From positions 148,698 through 212,697 of the forward strand of contig MNCI01022690.1 in the NCBI GenBank assembly GCA_015680685.1: DNA of 64,000 bases, written 5' to 3'. The position numbers were made by a program, and so were the translations under genes. The notes beneath the pieces were generated by a model. That model did no database searches, had not been told where the DNA came from, and saw only the letters and a program-made list of their open reading frames with translations. This document shows, in pieces, positions 11,834 through 25,060 of the stretch. Numbering within the stretch: the first letter of the stretch is position 1; each line of letters opens with the position of its first letter. This DNA is from Gnetum montanum (lineage: Eukaryota; Streptophyta; Gnetopsida; Gnetales; Gnetaceae).

Positions 11834-13310
11834 AAATCCAAGTTGGTTAGCCCTTGTTGACAATTTGAGAGCACTATAAATTCTCTTTATTCATTTTTCC
11901 CTTTCCTAATATGATGGTCGGATCTATGATTTCTAATTTATGAATACTAGGCACAATTCCTTGTGTAATCTGTTGAGGTTTTATCATTGACTTCCATTAG
12001 TTGGAAGATTACGCTTCTCTCCATTTATGGTTAAAATATCAAACATATAACTTTCTCATTTTTATTTTGTTATGCTTATGGTCATACACTGCTAAAACAA
12101 ACCAACACTAGGTCAAGAATAGTAAAAGGTGTCATACAAATATATGAACCTGCTTAGCTTCTTCATTTATTTATTTTAGCTAGTATCATATTATGTTCTG
12201 ACATGAAAGGAATATATACAAATATTGAAAGTATCATTCATGCTATTGTGTTACATATAAAGTCTTTTCTATAAAAGAAATATCTATTATCTGTGAAGTT
12301 TTTTCTTAGATTTTTGTACAATATTAGTGGAGGGGTTATTAAAAGATCCCATCAATCAATGCTAACAAAGGTATTTCCAAGTCATTGAGTGTTGAACCTT
12401 TCTATGATGGAATTTTCATGTAAACATCAAATTAAATATAAAACTAAAAATGGGTGGTGCCAATCACTTGGCTTTAAAGCAAATCCACTCTCTCTTGGAC
12501 AGTCATAGTAAATTGTTCTTGTTATAATTAATTATTGATTATTGTGTTCTGGCCCATGATAGCAATTGATGTCCTTTGAAAGATCCTGCGATCCCTTTAT
12601 AGAAAGTTACTTATCTAATGCAAGAATAATTAGAAAAATTATTTAGAAATTTAAGCTTATAACTATAAACTTTCATTAGTTTCATAGTTATGAAATTTAT
12701 CAGTTTAGATTTCTAATGTCTAAAACCTTTTCTTACATACAACTTGGAAAATTTGAAGTAGAATTCTTATTATAGTTTTCACAACTACAACTCCTTTGTT
12801 AGTGGGATCATTTAAGGACAAAATTGCTATAGATTAGTGTCATCTCTCCAAATTCTTAAGCTTCTTCTCCTCAATTAGGCATTTTCTTTCTTTTAGCTAT
12901 AATAGGATATTTTGTAATTGTCTTACTTTGTAAGCTCAATTTCTTTGTTAACTTCTTCTATTCCCATAGGTTTCATTGGTTTATTAAGCTCTCAATATGA
13001 ACTAAATTCTTAATAAAGTTATTCATGATACCACATTGTCAAGCAATTATAGAAATTTAAATGCTTCATCAGTTATATGAGTTTTATTCTTCTACAATTA
13101 CATAGATTACAAAAAATTTTATAACATTTCTAGTGTTTCTTAACAAATATTTTTATGGTGTATCATCCTTTGAAGATTTGAGTTATTGTGTGACATTAAA
13201 GACACCTATGTTTCTTATGTATTATGAATCCTAGCTATCTTAGACTTTTAAACTTCTTCATAAATGTTAACTTTTCAAACTCTCAATTAGCTCATCGCTT
13301 ATTATGATAA
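11834..13310. other. unassigned AT-rich stretch between the copia element and element C
   Basis: I see no sustained reading frame, transposon terminus or RNA gene here. It was contiguous with the sequence at 28860 before element C inserted. Confidence 0.5.
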
Positions 13311-13315
13311 CCAAT
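13311..13315. repeat. target-site duplication of element C, left copy (CCAAT)
   Basis: CCAAT directly precedes the TGATGAAAC end of element C and recurs at 28855-28859 after the final CTCATCA. This shows that the LTR piece at 28756-28854 belongs to C. Confidence 0.85.
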
Positions 13316-14379
13316 TGATGAAACTTGATATGTTGGGTAGCTAAGTTATGGGGATATGATGAAGCATTATTTTATCAAGTATATTAGTTGGCTGAGATAT
13401 TTTAGATGCTATGTCACATTTGTGTTGTAGCATTCCAATTGATGCATCTTAGTTGGCTGCTACATTGTAGATGTTGCATTGCATCTGCTATATTGTAGAT
13501 ACTATACTACATCTATTATAACTTAGTTGCATCAACACATCCTCATCAACACATTCCCATCGATCTAGTCAAATGAGTTAATGAATCCTTATTGACACAT
13601 TATCTATATTTGCATATAAATATATGAGCATCCATCATGTATTTGACAACATTTTGGTCAATAACATGGTTAAACTCTTGCAAGTTTCTCCCATAACCTT
13701 AGTGAATTATCAATGAGTGCTTACAACATGGATTTGAGTCAATTGTAGAATGTCTTATCTGAGTGGCATTGTACCTAGATACATTCCATGAACAACAATA
13801 AGATTAAGATTGATTCATATTCATTGAAACACTTTGACTTAGAATAGATTTACTTTCAATGCCATTTACTTTCTATATACTTAGTTAATATTTACATTTT
13901 CATTGATGTTAATCAATAGGTAGAATGAACTTGACCAATTTTGAGTGTAAACACATATTCACTTGGTAAGCCTAGTAGTGTTATTGTTTGATTCATCTAA
14001 TAGCATAACACTTGGTAATTCAAGTAGTAGGTACATGAGTTAAGGACATGTAGGGCAAGCTAGAAATAGATACTCATCATCATTAGGATAGCTTAATATT
14101 TCATGTTATTATTAATTAGATTAATTAAATTAAATATTTAATTTCTATGTTATTATTCAATTAGTTTAAGAACTTAATGACTTCAATGATCATATGCCTA
14201 AATTTGGACTAAACCATATATGATAAAGCTACCACTAGTCCAAGTAAAAATACAATGACCTGTAATCAATGCTTAACAATCTAGATACCATACTAGTTCC
14301 ATCCATGGAATTCGACTAGATTGTATGTGAATGCTTATGACTTGTCTGTTTAGGTGTAATAACTACCTACTACTCATCA
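13316..14379 (+). repeat. 5' LTR of element C
   Basis: 1064 bp, pairs with 20516-21456 plus 28756-28854. A TATAAATA box lies at 13615-13622. Upstream (13380-13550) are repeats of tagatgctA-type and acattgcatct words, the divergent counterpart of the GATATC dyads of the other copies. It ends ACTACTCATCA, the complement of the TGATGAG end seen in A, B and D. Confidence 0.87.
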
Positions 14380-14380
14380 T

Positions 14381-14398
14381 TGGCATCGTTGTTGAGGA
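14381..14398 (+). promoter_or_regulatory. primer-binding site of element C, tRNA-Asp type
   Basis: TGGCATCGTTGTTGAGGA starts one base after the 5' LTR and matches 13 of 18 bases of the tRNA-Asp complement TGGCGCCGTTGCCGGGGA. All five differences are transitions. Confidence 0.8.
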
Positions 14399-14510
14399 TG
14401 ATGCTGATGATTTAGATTAGTTATATTATAAATGATTATTGCTAAAGCAGTAATGATTTATCTTTTCAAAAATATTAATATCTAAGTCACATACATTATT
14501 AACTAAAAAC

Positions 14511-16780
14511 ATGTCTCCTTCACATAGGGCCAATAATTGGTCACATGATAAGAAAACTAGTAGGAGAAATGATAGGTCTTATACTAAAGAGAATTATAGT
14601 GAACTACTATAAGCAGGGGTCCCATATGCTCATTTAGACCTTTACTATATTCAATTATCACAAGAAATCCTAGATGCAATGGAATAAGTCCTAGAACAAG
14701 GAGGACCTCAAGGTCTAGGACCTCCTACAAACCTAGAAGAGATGAAACAAGGGATGATAAGGGAAGATATGGAAGCCATGTTGATTCTCCCAGTTTACCA
14801 TCTTCCTCTTCATCTTCAGCATCTAGTTTTGACAAATATGAACATAGGTATGAAGATATAGCTCTACTAAGAGATGAAGATAGTGATAGAAAAAGGGATT
14901 AATTACAAGATACAATATATCAAATGAAGCATAGATGAGATTATCACAATTGAACAAATAGAAATAGAAATTATGACCATGATATGTCTAATGATGATGA
15001 ACCCTTATTGGCTACTAGAAGCATGATGCAAATTATGAAGGTAGTTAAAATATTCGACAAGCATCAAAGGGAAATTTTTATTAATCAACTTAATATGAAT
15101 AACATTTCTAAGTTTTAGGGAGGCTACAATCCTGATCCACAACAACATTTACAAGCCTTCATTGATGTCTACAGCTTGCAAAATATGAAAAGTAAGTGGC
15201 AAAAGCTTAAGCTCTTTTCTAGGATGCTAATAGAAGAAGCTAAAAGTTGATATAGATAGTTGGAACTAGATTCAATCCACTGGTGATCCATAATGATTAA
15301 GTTCTTCAATAAAAAATATCAAACCTATTAAACAGTGTCTGATCTAAGAAAATAAATCCAAGGGTGAAAGAAAGAAAACCATGAATCCCTAAATATAGCC
15401 TTGGGTAGATACTATTCTCTACCACATAGATGCCCAATCTATGAATTTTCTCAAAATGAGTACCTTCATTATATCATATATGTGGTTGATAACAAAATGA
15501 GGAAGACCCTTGGGATCTATGCTTAAGAAAAATTATTAGAGTTGAAAGCCTATTAGATACAAAGGCTAATTGAATATGTTGAGAAAGAAGAAGGAAAGCG
15601 ATGAAAGGAAGAGTATAAAGGAATATAACTAGGATCAAACTCTTCATAAAAAAGAAATCCATATTATAATTAGGAAAAAAAGGTAGCTCTTGATGAATTA
15701 TTTTCACAAAAAACCTTGCTAATACAAAAGTCTATTACTGATATTGAAGTAAGGGTAGATAAGATGTGGGAGTTGATGAATGAAACATTTACAAACAACT
15801 TGAAAATGATAGAGAATAAGATAAAGTAAACAAGATTAAGTAGTCAAAAAAAGAGGAAAAGGAACAAGTAAATAGGTAAGGACACTTATCAACAAAAAGG
15901 AAAAATAGTTGTGGTAGAAGAGCTTGTAGACTTGGATTTAGAGGAGAAGATGGATGTGACATCTATTAATATAAACATCTAAAGGGCTTTGAATATCATG
16001 TTTTTGAAAAAACAAATTCCTAGAAGATTAAGTTATCCACAAGATAATTATAGACAATCCTAAAACTAGCAACACTATCCAAGTAGGACTTCTTATCAAT
16101 GTGAAGACTATTATTAACAACAATGGTAGAGCCAATAGTCATGGGGGATATCATCATCAAACCAACAATACCACTAACACTAGTCGAACCTCTATGGATA
16201 CTATGTTTAACAATCTATTTCTCTAAATGGTTCTACTACTAATGCATCAATGCACTACCAATACTCTCTTGAATACCATGAACCCATAACATCTCATGTG
16301 GGTTTACCATCCCATACCTCTCATCATCCATCATATCCTTAATATTCATACTTTCCTTTAACATATGTCACAATCAATAATGCAAGAAGAATTGACGTCA
16401 TAACCTTAACATAAGAATGTCACTTGTGGTGTGAATATACAAAAGGAAAAAAGTACTAATAGCTCTAAGCACAAGCCTTAGAAATGTTATTTTTCATAGA
16501 ATGATTTCCACACATCTGAATCAAATTAGTAAACCTACTAGTTCATTAGAACTAGTGCAAGGCCAATATGTTACAACTTCCTTCCTTACAAAAACAATGT
16601 CTCCTAATTCTAAATAAAATCCAATAACCATTATCACTCTAACACAAAACATAAAAGATGAACCTATCACTATGAAGAGATAGAAAATTCCATTCAATAC
16701 TAATAATAATAAAGGATACAACTACATATTGAAAGTTTAAAATGCTAACAAAATCCCTATACCAACCCATAACAAACTTG
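14511..16780 (+). pseudogene. gag of element C (broken)
   Basis: The start at 14511 gives M-S-P-S-H-R-A-N-N, matching A and D. A serine-rich and basic stretch follows (14780-14960). The capsid core (about 15110-15420) reads GYNPDPQQHLQAFIDVYSLQN, then KWQKLKLFSRMLIEEAK, as in retrotransposon gag domains. Later parts parallel the D and A copies, including an SLELVQGQ-like block near 16550. There are many in-frame stops and no RT or integrase after it. Non-functional; homology to gag of A, B and D is clear. Confidence 0.8.
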
Positions 16781-19700
16781 AGGAATAAGTATGTGCATGT
16801 AAAACTATGTCTATATAATAGCTACTAAACCAAAATATACCCAATGGATCAAAAATAAGAATACCCACTTGATCAAATGATGGATGAAAACATCCAATCC
16901 ACTTATGGATTCTAGTCTTAATAAAATAAACTAAACAAAGAACTTTAAAAAGAACATCTTACACTCTGACTATATACCAAAAGAATATGTTAAACAAAAA
17001 GACCCAAGAACTAAAATAGAAAATCAAAAAGGAAACATATCTAGAAATTTTAAAAATAAAACACCTTCTAGTCTAGCTAAATATATGTCTCCAAATGATG
17101 GAAACTAAATTACCATTAATCTTAAGTATGCTAACAAGAAAAAACTTAAATTACTAATGATGGTAAATGGAAAACATATGATGTATAACCAAGGGAATGT
17201 GTGGTCCATTTTTTGAATACTTGTCTATGAATTTAGTTATGGGGGAGATGTCCAAGTGTAAATCAAGAATTAATAAGTGCACTTTCACTTTTTTTTTTTT
17301 ACAATTTTTTATCATTTTCCTATTTCTTCAAAAAATTTTAATTTTTAATATGTTTTATATTTCTTCTTATTTTTCTTTTCTTTATAATTCTATTTTTTAT
17401 TATGTCATTTCATTTATAATTATGGATGTTTACTATGGTTTTGTTAATAATGTTGCCAATCATGATGCAAAAGTTAACCTCAAGTGTTGGGTCTTTGTCC
17501 TATATGTAATGCCTAAAAAATTTAGTATTAGAACTCTAAAAATTTTAGCGTGGAACAACTTTAAATTCAAATTCATGGGTCTTGAAAAAAAAAATAGATC
17601 TAAAGCATCTTGAATGGTCTTGTCAAACACCTAGGGACTTAGAATTCGATTACCGAAATGTAAATTAAAAATTGAAAATGTATCATGATGGTAATTAAAT
17701 CATCAAACCTATGAATAAAGAAATGTAGATAAAAAATGTGGTAAACACAAGAAATTGCAAACTTGTATTAAAATGATAAAAAAATTATAAAACCAGAGTT
17801 TAGAAAATACAAGCTTTGGAATTCTAATGCCCAAGGGCTTCAAAGGAAGATACTTGAAACTTGATAAAGTGAGTACGATGTTTTTTATGATTGGATCTAT
17901 CCTCAGGTATTACAAATGATCTGCTCCTTGAAATTCTACTTACTATAAGTTTTCTCTACTACATTGATCTATGCTAGGGGAGAAAATGATTACTAAGTCT
18001 TGGGTATGTGCACTACTCCAAAAGTCTCAAGTTAGGCTTGAATGAAAATTTTCTAGAAATTCTTGCAATGAAGTAATTCTTTGTTTAAATAGATTATTGG
18101 TGTCCTAATTTAGTGTTGATTAATTCTTCCATGGTTACTAATAGATTCTTGGAAAATTCTATCATACCTATAACACCTTCATGAAATGTGTGAGAAAATT
18201 TAGCTAATTTTTTCCTTCCACATGTTTCCCCAACACACTGCCTAGCATGTGGGACTAGAATGCACAATGTGTCAAATTAAAGTCCAAATCTCACATGCTA
18301 TCCTTACATGCTGGCCAGTGTATGAGCTAAAGATGCCTAGCTTATGAGGTGAAAATAATGATTTTCATAGCCTATAAAGCATCTTTTAGCCTCCACAAGC
18401 TAATATACAAGGAATCTACAATGTATGAAGCATTTTTAGCCTTCACAAGCTTGAATACATGGGATCTACAGTATGGAAGCTATAAATCTTAATTTTTACA
18501 TTAAAAACTATCCTAAAATCCAGCAATACAAAGCAAAAATGCAATATTTTTTGGGAAATTAAGGAAATTATCTCTTCCTTTAATTTTTCACCAAATTACA
18601 AAGAATTTTGGTTATGGGCTACAACATGAATATTCTTTTGGGGTGTTTCACTATATTATCAAGATGATTGGATAAATAATTATGAAAAGTAGTGAGACTG
18701 CACCATCCACCCTCCAATTATATAAATAAGAGTTCCTTATGATGAAAGCAATATGCTTCTTCTTACATGCAACAAAAATTAACTAATAATCATTGTGCCT
18801 TGATGAAGGGGGGAAAGATTACATTTGTTCAATTCTCTTCTTGGCTTCTTCTTTGAGACCTATGCCTCATGAAATGTATCATCACTCCTCTTATCAACCA
18901 TAAAGAAAGTATTTCTTTGTAAGGTATGGTTCCTAAAAAACAATAGGAATTCAAAGCACACCTCTCTAAACATCTCTTTAGATACAAGCACTGGTTATGG
19001 GGTTGGAAAGACATGTCACCCATTCTTGAAGGCATCCCTCTAGCTAAAGCCCAATTTCTTCCTTAACAATTTATAAAAACTACTTTCTTCTTCTCTTTTC
19101 TTCTCTTTTTGGAGTTATGCCCATTTTCTATGGTTGCTGTAGACTTATGATGGTAGACAAGAACGAGTACATTAATGTGAGATCATTGTTAGTGATAAGG
19201 ACTTGGCTTGAAACTTTGACATATAGGTATGATGGTCATCTTAATCATAATTGATAAAAGAACCTATTGCAGACATGATTAGATATGTCCCATCCTAATA
19301 TTTGCAATCCTTTCTCATTACATGATTCACCTAACTATTGCATGCAATTATGTACCTAATGATTTTATATAGTATAATGTAGGATACTAACCAAGCTGGT
19401 TGTGTGTTGTTTGAACTAAAGGCATGATCCATATTTAACTTCTAAGGTTCCCATGAGCATCTATAGAAGAGGTTATGTTTAGGCATTGTGAGAAGAGCCT
19501 ACTTTGGGAAGGACCCACTTGCATGACTTTTCTTGATCATGGGTTTGAACCAAAACCTCATATCTTTAAGAACACCATGGAAATTTTCTCTCAATTTACA
19601 CATGATTTTGAGACTACTTCTCATCAAATTTTATCAATTTTATGGCTTTTATATACTTTTAAATTGAACTATCCTCCAAATTTACTATATCTTAGTCATC

Positions 19701-20504
19701 ATGTAAATTAGACCTTTTGTTTTTGTGTTTGAAAAACTATGAGCTTTCAAAATTATGCAAATTTTTCATGTGGGCTAAGGATGATTTTTGAACTTTTTCT
19801 AACACTCCATTTTTAAACATTATGGTAACTAATAGTAAAATAATCAAAATGACTTAAACAAATCAATGATTTTAGTTACCCCATAGCATTAGAAACATTA
19901 TTTTGTAATCACCTTAAGTCTAAATGCTAAAATATTTAAAATTTTAACCTAACTAAGGATAAAAGAAAGGTTAATCATTAACGAAAAAACTACCAAAACT
20001 AATGTTGATCCTTTGGTAATTACAGATGATGTTGAAAGAAATACCTAAGTTTGAAGGTCTTTTGCAAGGTAAGGAAAAAAGGTTAAGAGAAGGATAGAGA
20101 AGGATATTCCAATGGACAAGTAGTAGCACATACAAGGATTAAAGCTTCAACAACATATTTTTTCTAGACCCATAGGACAATGAGGAGAAATTTTAGTCCA
20201 TCCTTCAAAAATGTTCTACATAAAAGAGAAGCATCAACATAACAACCAAGGTTAAAAAATAGCTACCACTAGCAACATCATGAAAATTCATCATTGGTGG
20301 ACTTCTTGAAGACGTATAAAATTTTTAAAACTTTGATTTCTATCTAGTTCTTTATGTCATGTTTTAATGCATTTACTTGAATCAAATTTTGTAATGTCAT
20401 ATTCAAGTTTTATAATGGTAACCAATCTAATCTTGGTCAGCCCATAACCTTTGTAATAAAACTTCATCGATTTATATATAACTCATGGATGAGCTTTTAG
20501 TCAA
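16781..20504 (+). other. long 3' noncoding region of element C
   Basis: Contains the same blocks as A, B and D: a pyrimidine-rich tract (17281-17410), a block with caagcactggttatggggtt (18945-19060) and a block with gggaaggaccc (19449-19520). The last part (19760-20330) is homologous to 4440-5030 of element A. Its longest reading frame (17197-17613) is mostly phenylalanine and tyrosine codons from the pyrimidine tract, so I do not call it a gene. Confidence 0.6.
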
Positions 20505-20515
20505 TCATGAGGGTA
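20505..20515 (+). promoter_or_regulatory. polypurine tract of element C
   Basis: TCATGAGGGTA directly precedes the 3' LTR start TGAGGAAAC. It matches CATGGGGGTA of element B with a purine transition. Confidence 0.7.
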
Positions 20516-21456
20516 TGAGGAAACCTAATATGTTAGGTAGCTACATTATGTGGATATGATGAAACATCATTTTGTTAAGTGGATCAATCAGCTGAGATAT
20601 CATAGATGCTACATTGTATCTACATTATAGCATCCTTTTTAATTCCTCTTAGTTGGATACTACATTGTAGATGCTACATTGCATCTACTATACCATAGAT
20701 GCTATATTGCATCTACTAAAATTTAGCAACATTAATGCAACCACATTAATGCAACCAAATAAATTAATGCATCCTTATTAATGTAGTGTCTACATTTGCC
20801 CATAAATATACAAGCACCTACCATGTATTTGACATCATTTTGATAAATAGTATAGTATAACTCTTAGAGTTTTTTCCTGTAATCTTAGCTAATAGTTATT
20901 AAGTGCTCATAGTGTGTATTTTAGCCAATTATATAATGTCTTATTCAAGTGGAATTGTACCTACACACATTCGATGAATAGTAAAAAGATAAAGATTGAT
21001 TCATATTCATTGCTACACTTTAACTTAGAATATATTTACTTTCAACACAATTTACTTTCTATGCACTTAGTTAATATTTACATTTCCATGCACATTAATC
21101 AATTAGTAGAATTAGCGTGACTAGTTTCAAGTGTAAGCATGTATTTGCTTGGTAATCCCAACAACATTATTGCTTAGTTCATCTAGTAGCATAATACTTA
21201 CTAATCCCAACAGTGCATATGTTAATTTAGGATGTGTACGACAAGTTGAGAATGGACACTCATCATTCTTAGGATAGTTTTAGATTTAATGTTATTATTA
21301 AATAGATTAAATAGTTAATTTCTATGTTATTATTCAGTTAGTTTAAGGTCCCACAACATCAATAATCATATGCCTTACTTTATTCTAAATCATAGGTGAT
21401 AAAGCTACTACAAGTCCAAGTGAGATGATAGGGACCTATGATCAATGCTTAACAAT
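20516..21456 (+). repeat. 3' LTR of element C, first part
   Basis: Aligns with 13316 onward, up to the words gatcaatgcttaacaat, where element B cuts in. The LTR resumes at 28756. A TATA-like cataaatata lies at 20801-20810. Confidence 0.85.
21452..21456. repeat. target-site duplication of element B, left copy (ACAAT)
   Basis: ACAAT lies next to the TGATGAG end of B and is repeated at 28751-28755. The unbroken C LTR at 14270-14285 has a single copy (cttaacaatctagata). Confidence 0.9.
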
Positions 21457-22333
21457 TGATGAGTGGCGAGGTACCCCTACACTCAACCATACAAAATGAG
21501 CGTAGCACGTGCGATCTGGTTGAACTCCGTAGACTAAATGCCTAAATGCCCCATGGAACACTTGGGGTTAATCATTCGTTGTCTTTCCAGACTTGCTTGT
21601 TGTTGTCACGGTGTATGGTTAGGTAAGTCCGAGGTATATGATTTTTATAGTCTTTTTTGGCTTTTCTCCTATGCTAAAGGGTGAAGGGTTGAGAGAACTA
21701 ACTAACTCTAAGTAAGGACCTAAGTCTAAATTAACTAGCGTCAGCATCCATTCCCACTTACTGTACACACCCTGAACTATGCAACTATGGCTACCAAATG
21801 CTAATCATTACTGGGATCACCACATGTAACGCACATGCTAGAAGTGGTCGTACTGAGGCACTTAACTAGCCTAAACATGATGAGCAGCTGATTCCTTGAC
21901 TAGTTGTACACACCCATAGATGCTCGTAATCAAGTCATACTCATGCCACACTAATGCAAGTAATAAATAACAGGTAAGAAATAACATGTAATAAATCCTA
22001 TTTCATGCACTGCAAGGTTTATCCACAAAGCTCGTCTTTATTTTCATACACAACTTGCGTTTAGGTACAAAGCTGCTCGAATAAATATCCATTCACTTGG
22101 GGGCTCCTACTACGGGCACATGGAAAATATTCTATCTCTGGAGTGATCAAACTACCAGAGTTTCCCTACTTTAAGCCTAGGATGGGAAATAAGGGGAGTG
22201 CCACCTCTTATTTATAGATTTGACGATGGACCACGATATCGCGTACACGATATCACAGGGGACAACGCGATATCGCGATGGCCGCGATATCATGTACGCG
22301 ATATCGCGACCCATGTGATGTCATGTCTCATCA
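21457..22333 (-). repeat. 3' LTR of element B
   Basis: 877 bp. TATAAATA (element strand) at 22209-22216. Between it and the U3 end lie palindromic modules: GATATCGCGTACACGATATC at 22235-22254, CGCGATATCGCG at 22266-22277, and a pair of GATATC half-sites at 22283-22308. The repeat ends TCTCATCA. Confidence 0.92.
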
Positions 22334-22344
22334 TACCCCCATGA
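22334..22344 (-). promoter_or_regulatory. polypurine tract of element B
   Basis: Element-strand TCATGGGGGTA directly abuts the 3' LTR. It is the least decayed form of this site in the window and defines the family version. Confidence 0.78.
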
Positions 22345-24300
22345 CTGAATGAAAACTCGTCCTTGAGTTCCTTACAATAATATCGGGAAGGTATGGAATT
22401 ATTGAGGGAAATGGAACTAATGGGATGACATGTGAACGGATCATTATTACAAGACTTGACAAAATTGGTGTTCATGACAACAAGGGTGAACACCTTATTA
22501 CAATGACATTAGGCCTTTGTTGGCAGCTTGAGAGAAAGAGAGAGATAGAAAGAAGTGTTGCTGCTGCCAACGCCAAGATTACACCTTCGTTATCCATCCA
22601 TAAGCACACTATCAATCTTGCTCCTTACATAGCTGCTTCTAGCACTGCTGCATTCCAAGTGTTTGCTCCAACTCCCGATCCAATTCATTGTTTATATGAT
22701 CACCATCTGCACGCACAACATAGGCTTATATTAGCAAGGGTAAATGAATCATCATGTAATTAATACCTTGCTTCGGTGTAGGTTTATTGGCTAGGTTGTG
22801 GTATGGTTAATATGGATCGGGGGATATATTAATGATGACTACTAAAGGTATAGGGGTTAGGAAGAAAATCAAAAAAATTCAGGGCTAGGAGAAAATCAAA
22901 ACAATCAGGCCTTGTACCCCCATGACTAATCGTGAACCTCCGGTAGCGTTAGAATGGAGAAAGAAAAGGAGTAAGAAAGATAGATAAAGAGGGAAAACTA
23001 TGGCATCAATGAAGTGGATGGCCAGATGGAAATGAACAAAATGAAATTAATTACAAAAATGTTAGGAAAAAGAAGTTAAATGATGCACCAAATAGGAATG
23101 ACAGCGGGTCCTCCCCAAAGCAAGCTCATGCCCTTAATGCCCTGGCAATCCCACATTCAAAGAGTCTATAGGCTCTGGGAATGTCATTTGAAACAAGATT
23201 TAAAGTCTTAAGCAGAAGCATTTACCAAAAAGAAAACAATGCATCTACCAAAATATATACACTAATGATACAACCAGCAATGAGGTGAACTATGGAGAGA
23301 AGGATGAAGAGAAGAGAATGGAATGGAATCCCAAGGATAAGGTGGTGTATAGCCCCTTGTGTGTTTTATGATTAATGTGACTTAGCAAATCACATTCCAA
23401 CTCTGGCCTCAAACAAACTGCTTCCAGTGACTTCGCATTAACACATTTGGCCAAACCATCCTGTTGAAGTAACAAGAATGCATCTCCAAAGAGCCACCAC
23501 CATTCCGACGAAACAAACGAGAGAATGGGAAGTAAGAAGGGCCTTAGTTAGAGGGAACACTTTTGGTTCCATAACCAATGCTTGTAGCCAAAATTTTATT
23601 TTGTCTAGGGGGTGTGCTTTGAATTCTCACTTGGTTTTTTTTTGTTTTGTGTTTTTATGCGTGAGAACCACACCATGCAAAGACTTCTTATTTTTATTGT
23701 CTCAACTTCTGATAGTGGGTAACATCGAAATGGTAAGAAACTCAAGAAGAAAACATCCAAGCACCCAAGAGAATGGGCAATGCAAAAGCATCAAGTTCCC
23801 TTGAAGTCACACCCTTTGCAATCCTTGAGTCCTTCCTTAGCTTGAGAAATACCCGGTCACCGATTCATTAAAGTTCTTATTAGAAGGGGATTGTACATTT
23901 CCAAGCCGAGAGATACCATAGAATTTGATGGATGGATGGATGAAGTGATCTCATTGCCTGCCATATCAAAAGAAACATACCTTAGTATCAACATTATGAC
24001 TTAAAGGTAAAAAACCAAATATTAGCAATCAATATGAAAATAGTTCATACCATCATTCCGAACACTTATTATGGGACAAAATTACAGGGTGGATCACACA
24101 CATGCACACATAAAAAGTGGAAAAGTATAATGATGATGTAAAACAAAACCTAGAAAAATTAAAGAAATTTGTAAAACAAAAACTTAGAAAAGCTAAATAA
24201 CTTTGTAAAACAGAAATTGGAAAAGTTAAAGAAATTTGTAAAATAAAAAAGTGTAAAACAAAAATTTTGTAAAACAAAAACGTGTAAAAAAAATCGAAAA
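22345..24300 (-). other. 3' noncoding region of element B
   Basis: Shared blocks: gggtcctccccaaag at 23104-23175, a block with aaccaatgcttgtag and tgctttgaattc at 23539-23632, and aagtcacaccctttgc near 23800. An A-rich tract with a short tandem repeat lies at 24127-24290. The part at 22425-22763 has no counterpart in A or C. It contains a plus-strand (antisense) open frame of 112 codons with an E/R-rich middle, of unknown meaning. Confidence 0.65.
24146..24282 (-). repeat. short tandem repeat, about 34-bp unit, in the element B pyrimidine tract
   Basis: About three tandem units of the form aacttagaaaagctaaa-taactttgtaaaacaaa, plus a shorter aaagtgtaaaaca remnant. On the element strand it is C/T-rich, and it produces the repetitive Phe/Cys-rich open frames there. 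Confidence 0.75.
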
Positions 24301-24321
24301 AGAACTAAGGGCCCCATATGA

Positions 24322-25060
24322 TCAACATAGGTGGCCATCTCCCCCATGACTGAGTTGTAAGGGAGAGATCCAAAATGATGAGTGTGTGTTTGAATTTCTA
24401 AGAACTGCCCAACTTCTCCCAATTAATGATCTTAGATTAAAGGGTGGAAGTTGGCGACACTCATGTTTCAATGTGTCTATGCCTTCATTGTTGGCATGGT
24501 TTTCCTCAGTTCGTTCCATGCATATTTGGTTGATCCTTCTAGTAGCTATCAACCATGGGGTGTCTACTACTTCATGTGTGGTTGCTACATATAGGCATCT
24601 TTGGTTCAACATTTCTTGGGCACACCTATTACATGGAGGCATTTCCTCCATGTCATCACCCAATGAATCACTGTATGTGATGCATGGAACTTTCCTCTTC
24701 TCGATCTTTCCACAAATGTTTATCTTAGAAATTTCTAAGGAAAGATCGTGGATCCTAAGGCATGCATCTACTATACTTAGCCATGCCCTTCTTATTATAA
24801 TTGGGAAGTCCCCTTCATTTTTGTTAACTTCAATCACAAGAAAATCAACTGGGTAGGACCAACCACACATGGTGGTAATAACGTCTTCCACCAAGCCCAA
24901 GGGAATGGTGATTGACTGGTCTACTAGCTCTAGTTGAATGTTGCTCTTCTTAAGTTGGGGTAGGTTCCAAGTGTGATACATCTCTCGTGAAATTAAGTTG
25001 ACTCTGGAACCTTAGTTAAGAAGAGCCCTATGTGGTTCATTTCTGGTGATCTATAAATAA
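24322..25060 (-). pseudogene. retropepsin-type aspartic protease of element B (active site lost)
   Basis: Processes gag in active elements. Minus-strand translation near 25020 reads R-A-L-L-N-stop-G-S-R-V-N-L-I-S, where A-L-L-D-x-G-S is expected. The catalytic aspartate codon is AAC (25015-25017) and the next codon is TAA (25012-25014). Then follow LGLVEDVITT, a PVDFLVIEV block, and PIIIRRAWLS matching the PIILGRPWL flap-side motif of Ty3/gypsy proteases. The long open frame 24322-24981 continues ~100 codons past this without RT motifs. It sits directly after gag. Two changes in one site make it inactive. Confidence 0.82.

Noticed and set aside
17197-17613. 138-codon hydrophobic open frame in element C
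   Set aside because: It is driven by the pyrimidine-rich tract (runs of TTT/TTC/TAT codons), lies in the family's noncoding 3' region, and has no matching frame in A, B or D.
24386-24856. 156-codon plus-strand open frame
   Set aside because: It is antisense to the clear aspartic protease frame of element B (24322-24981), whose motifs are recognisable; the plus frame shows none.
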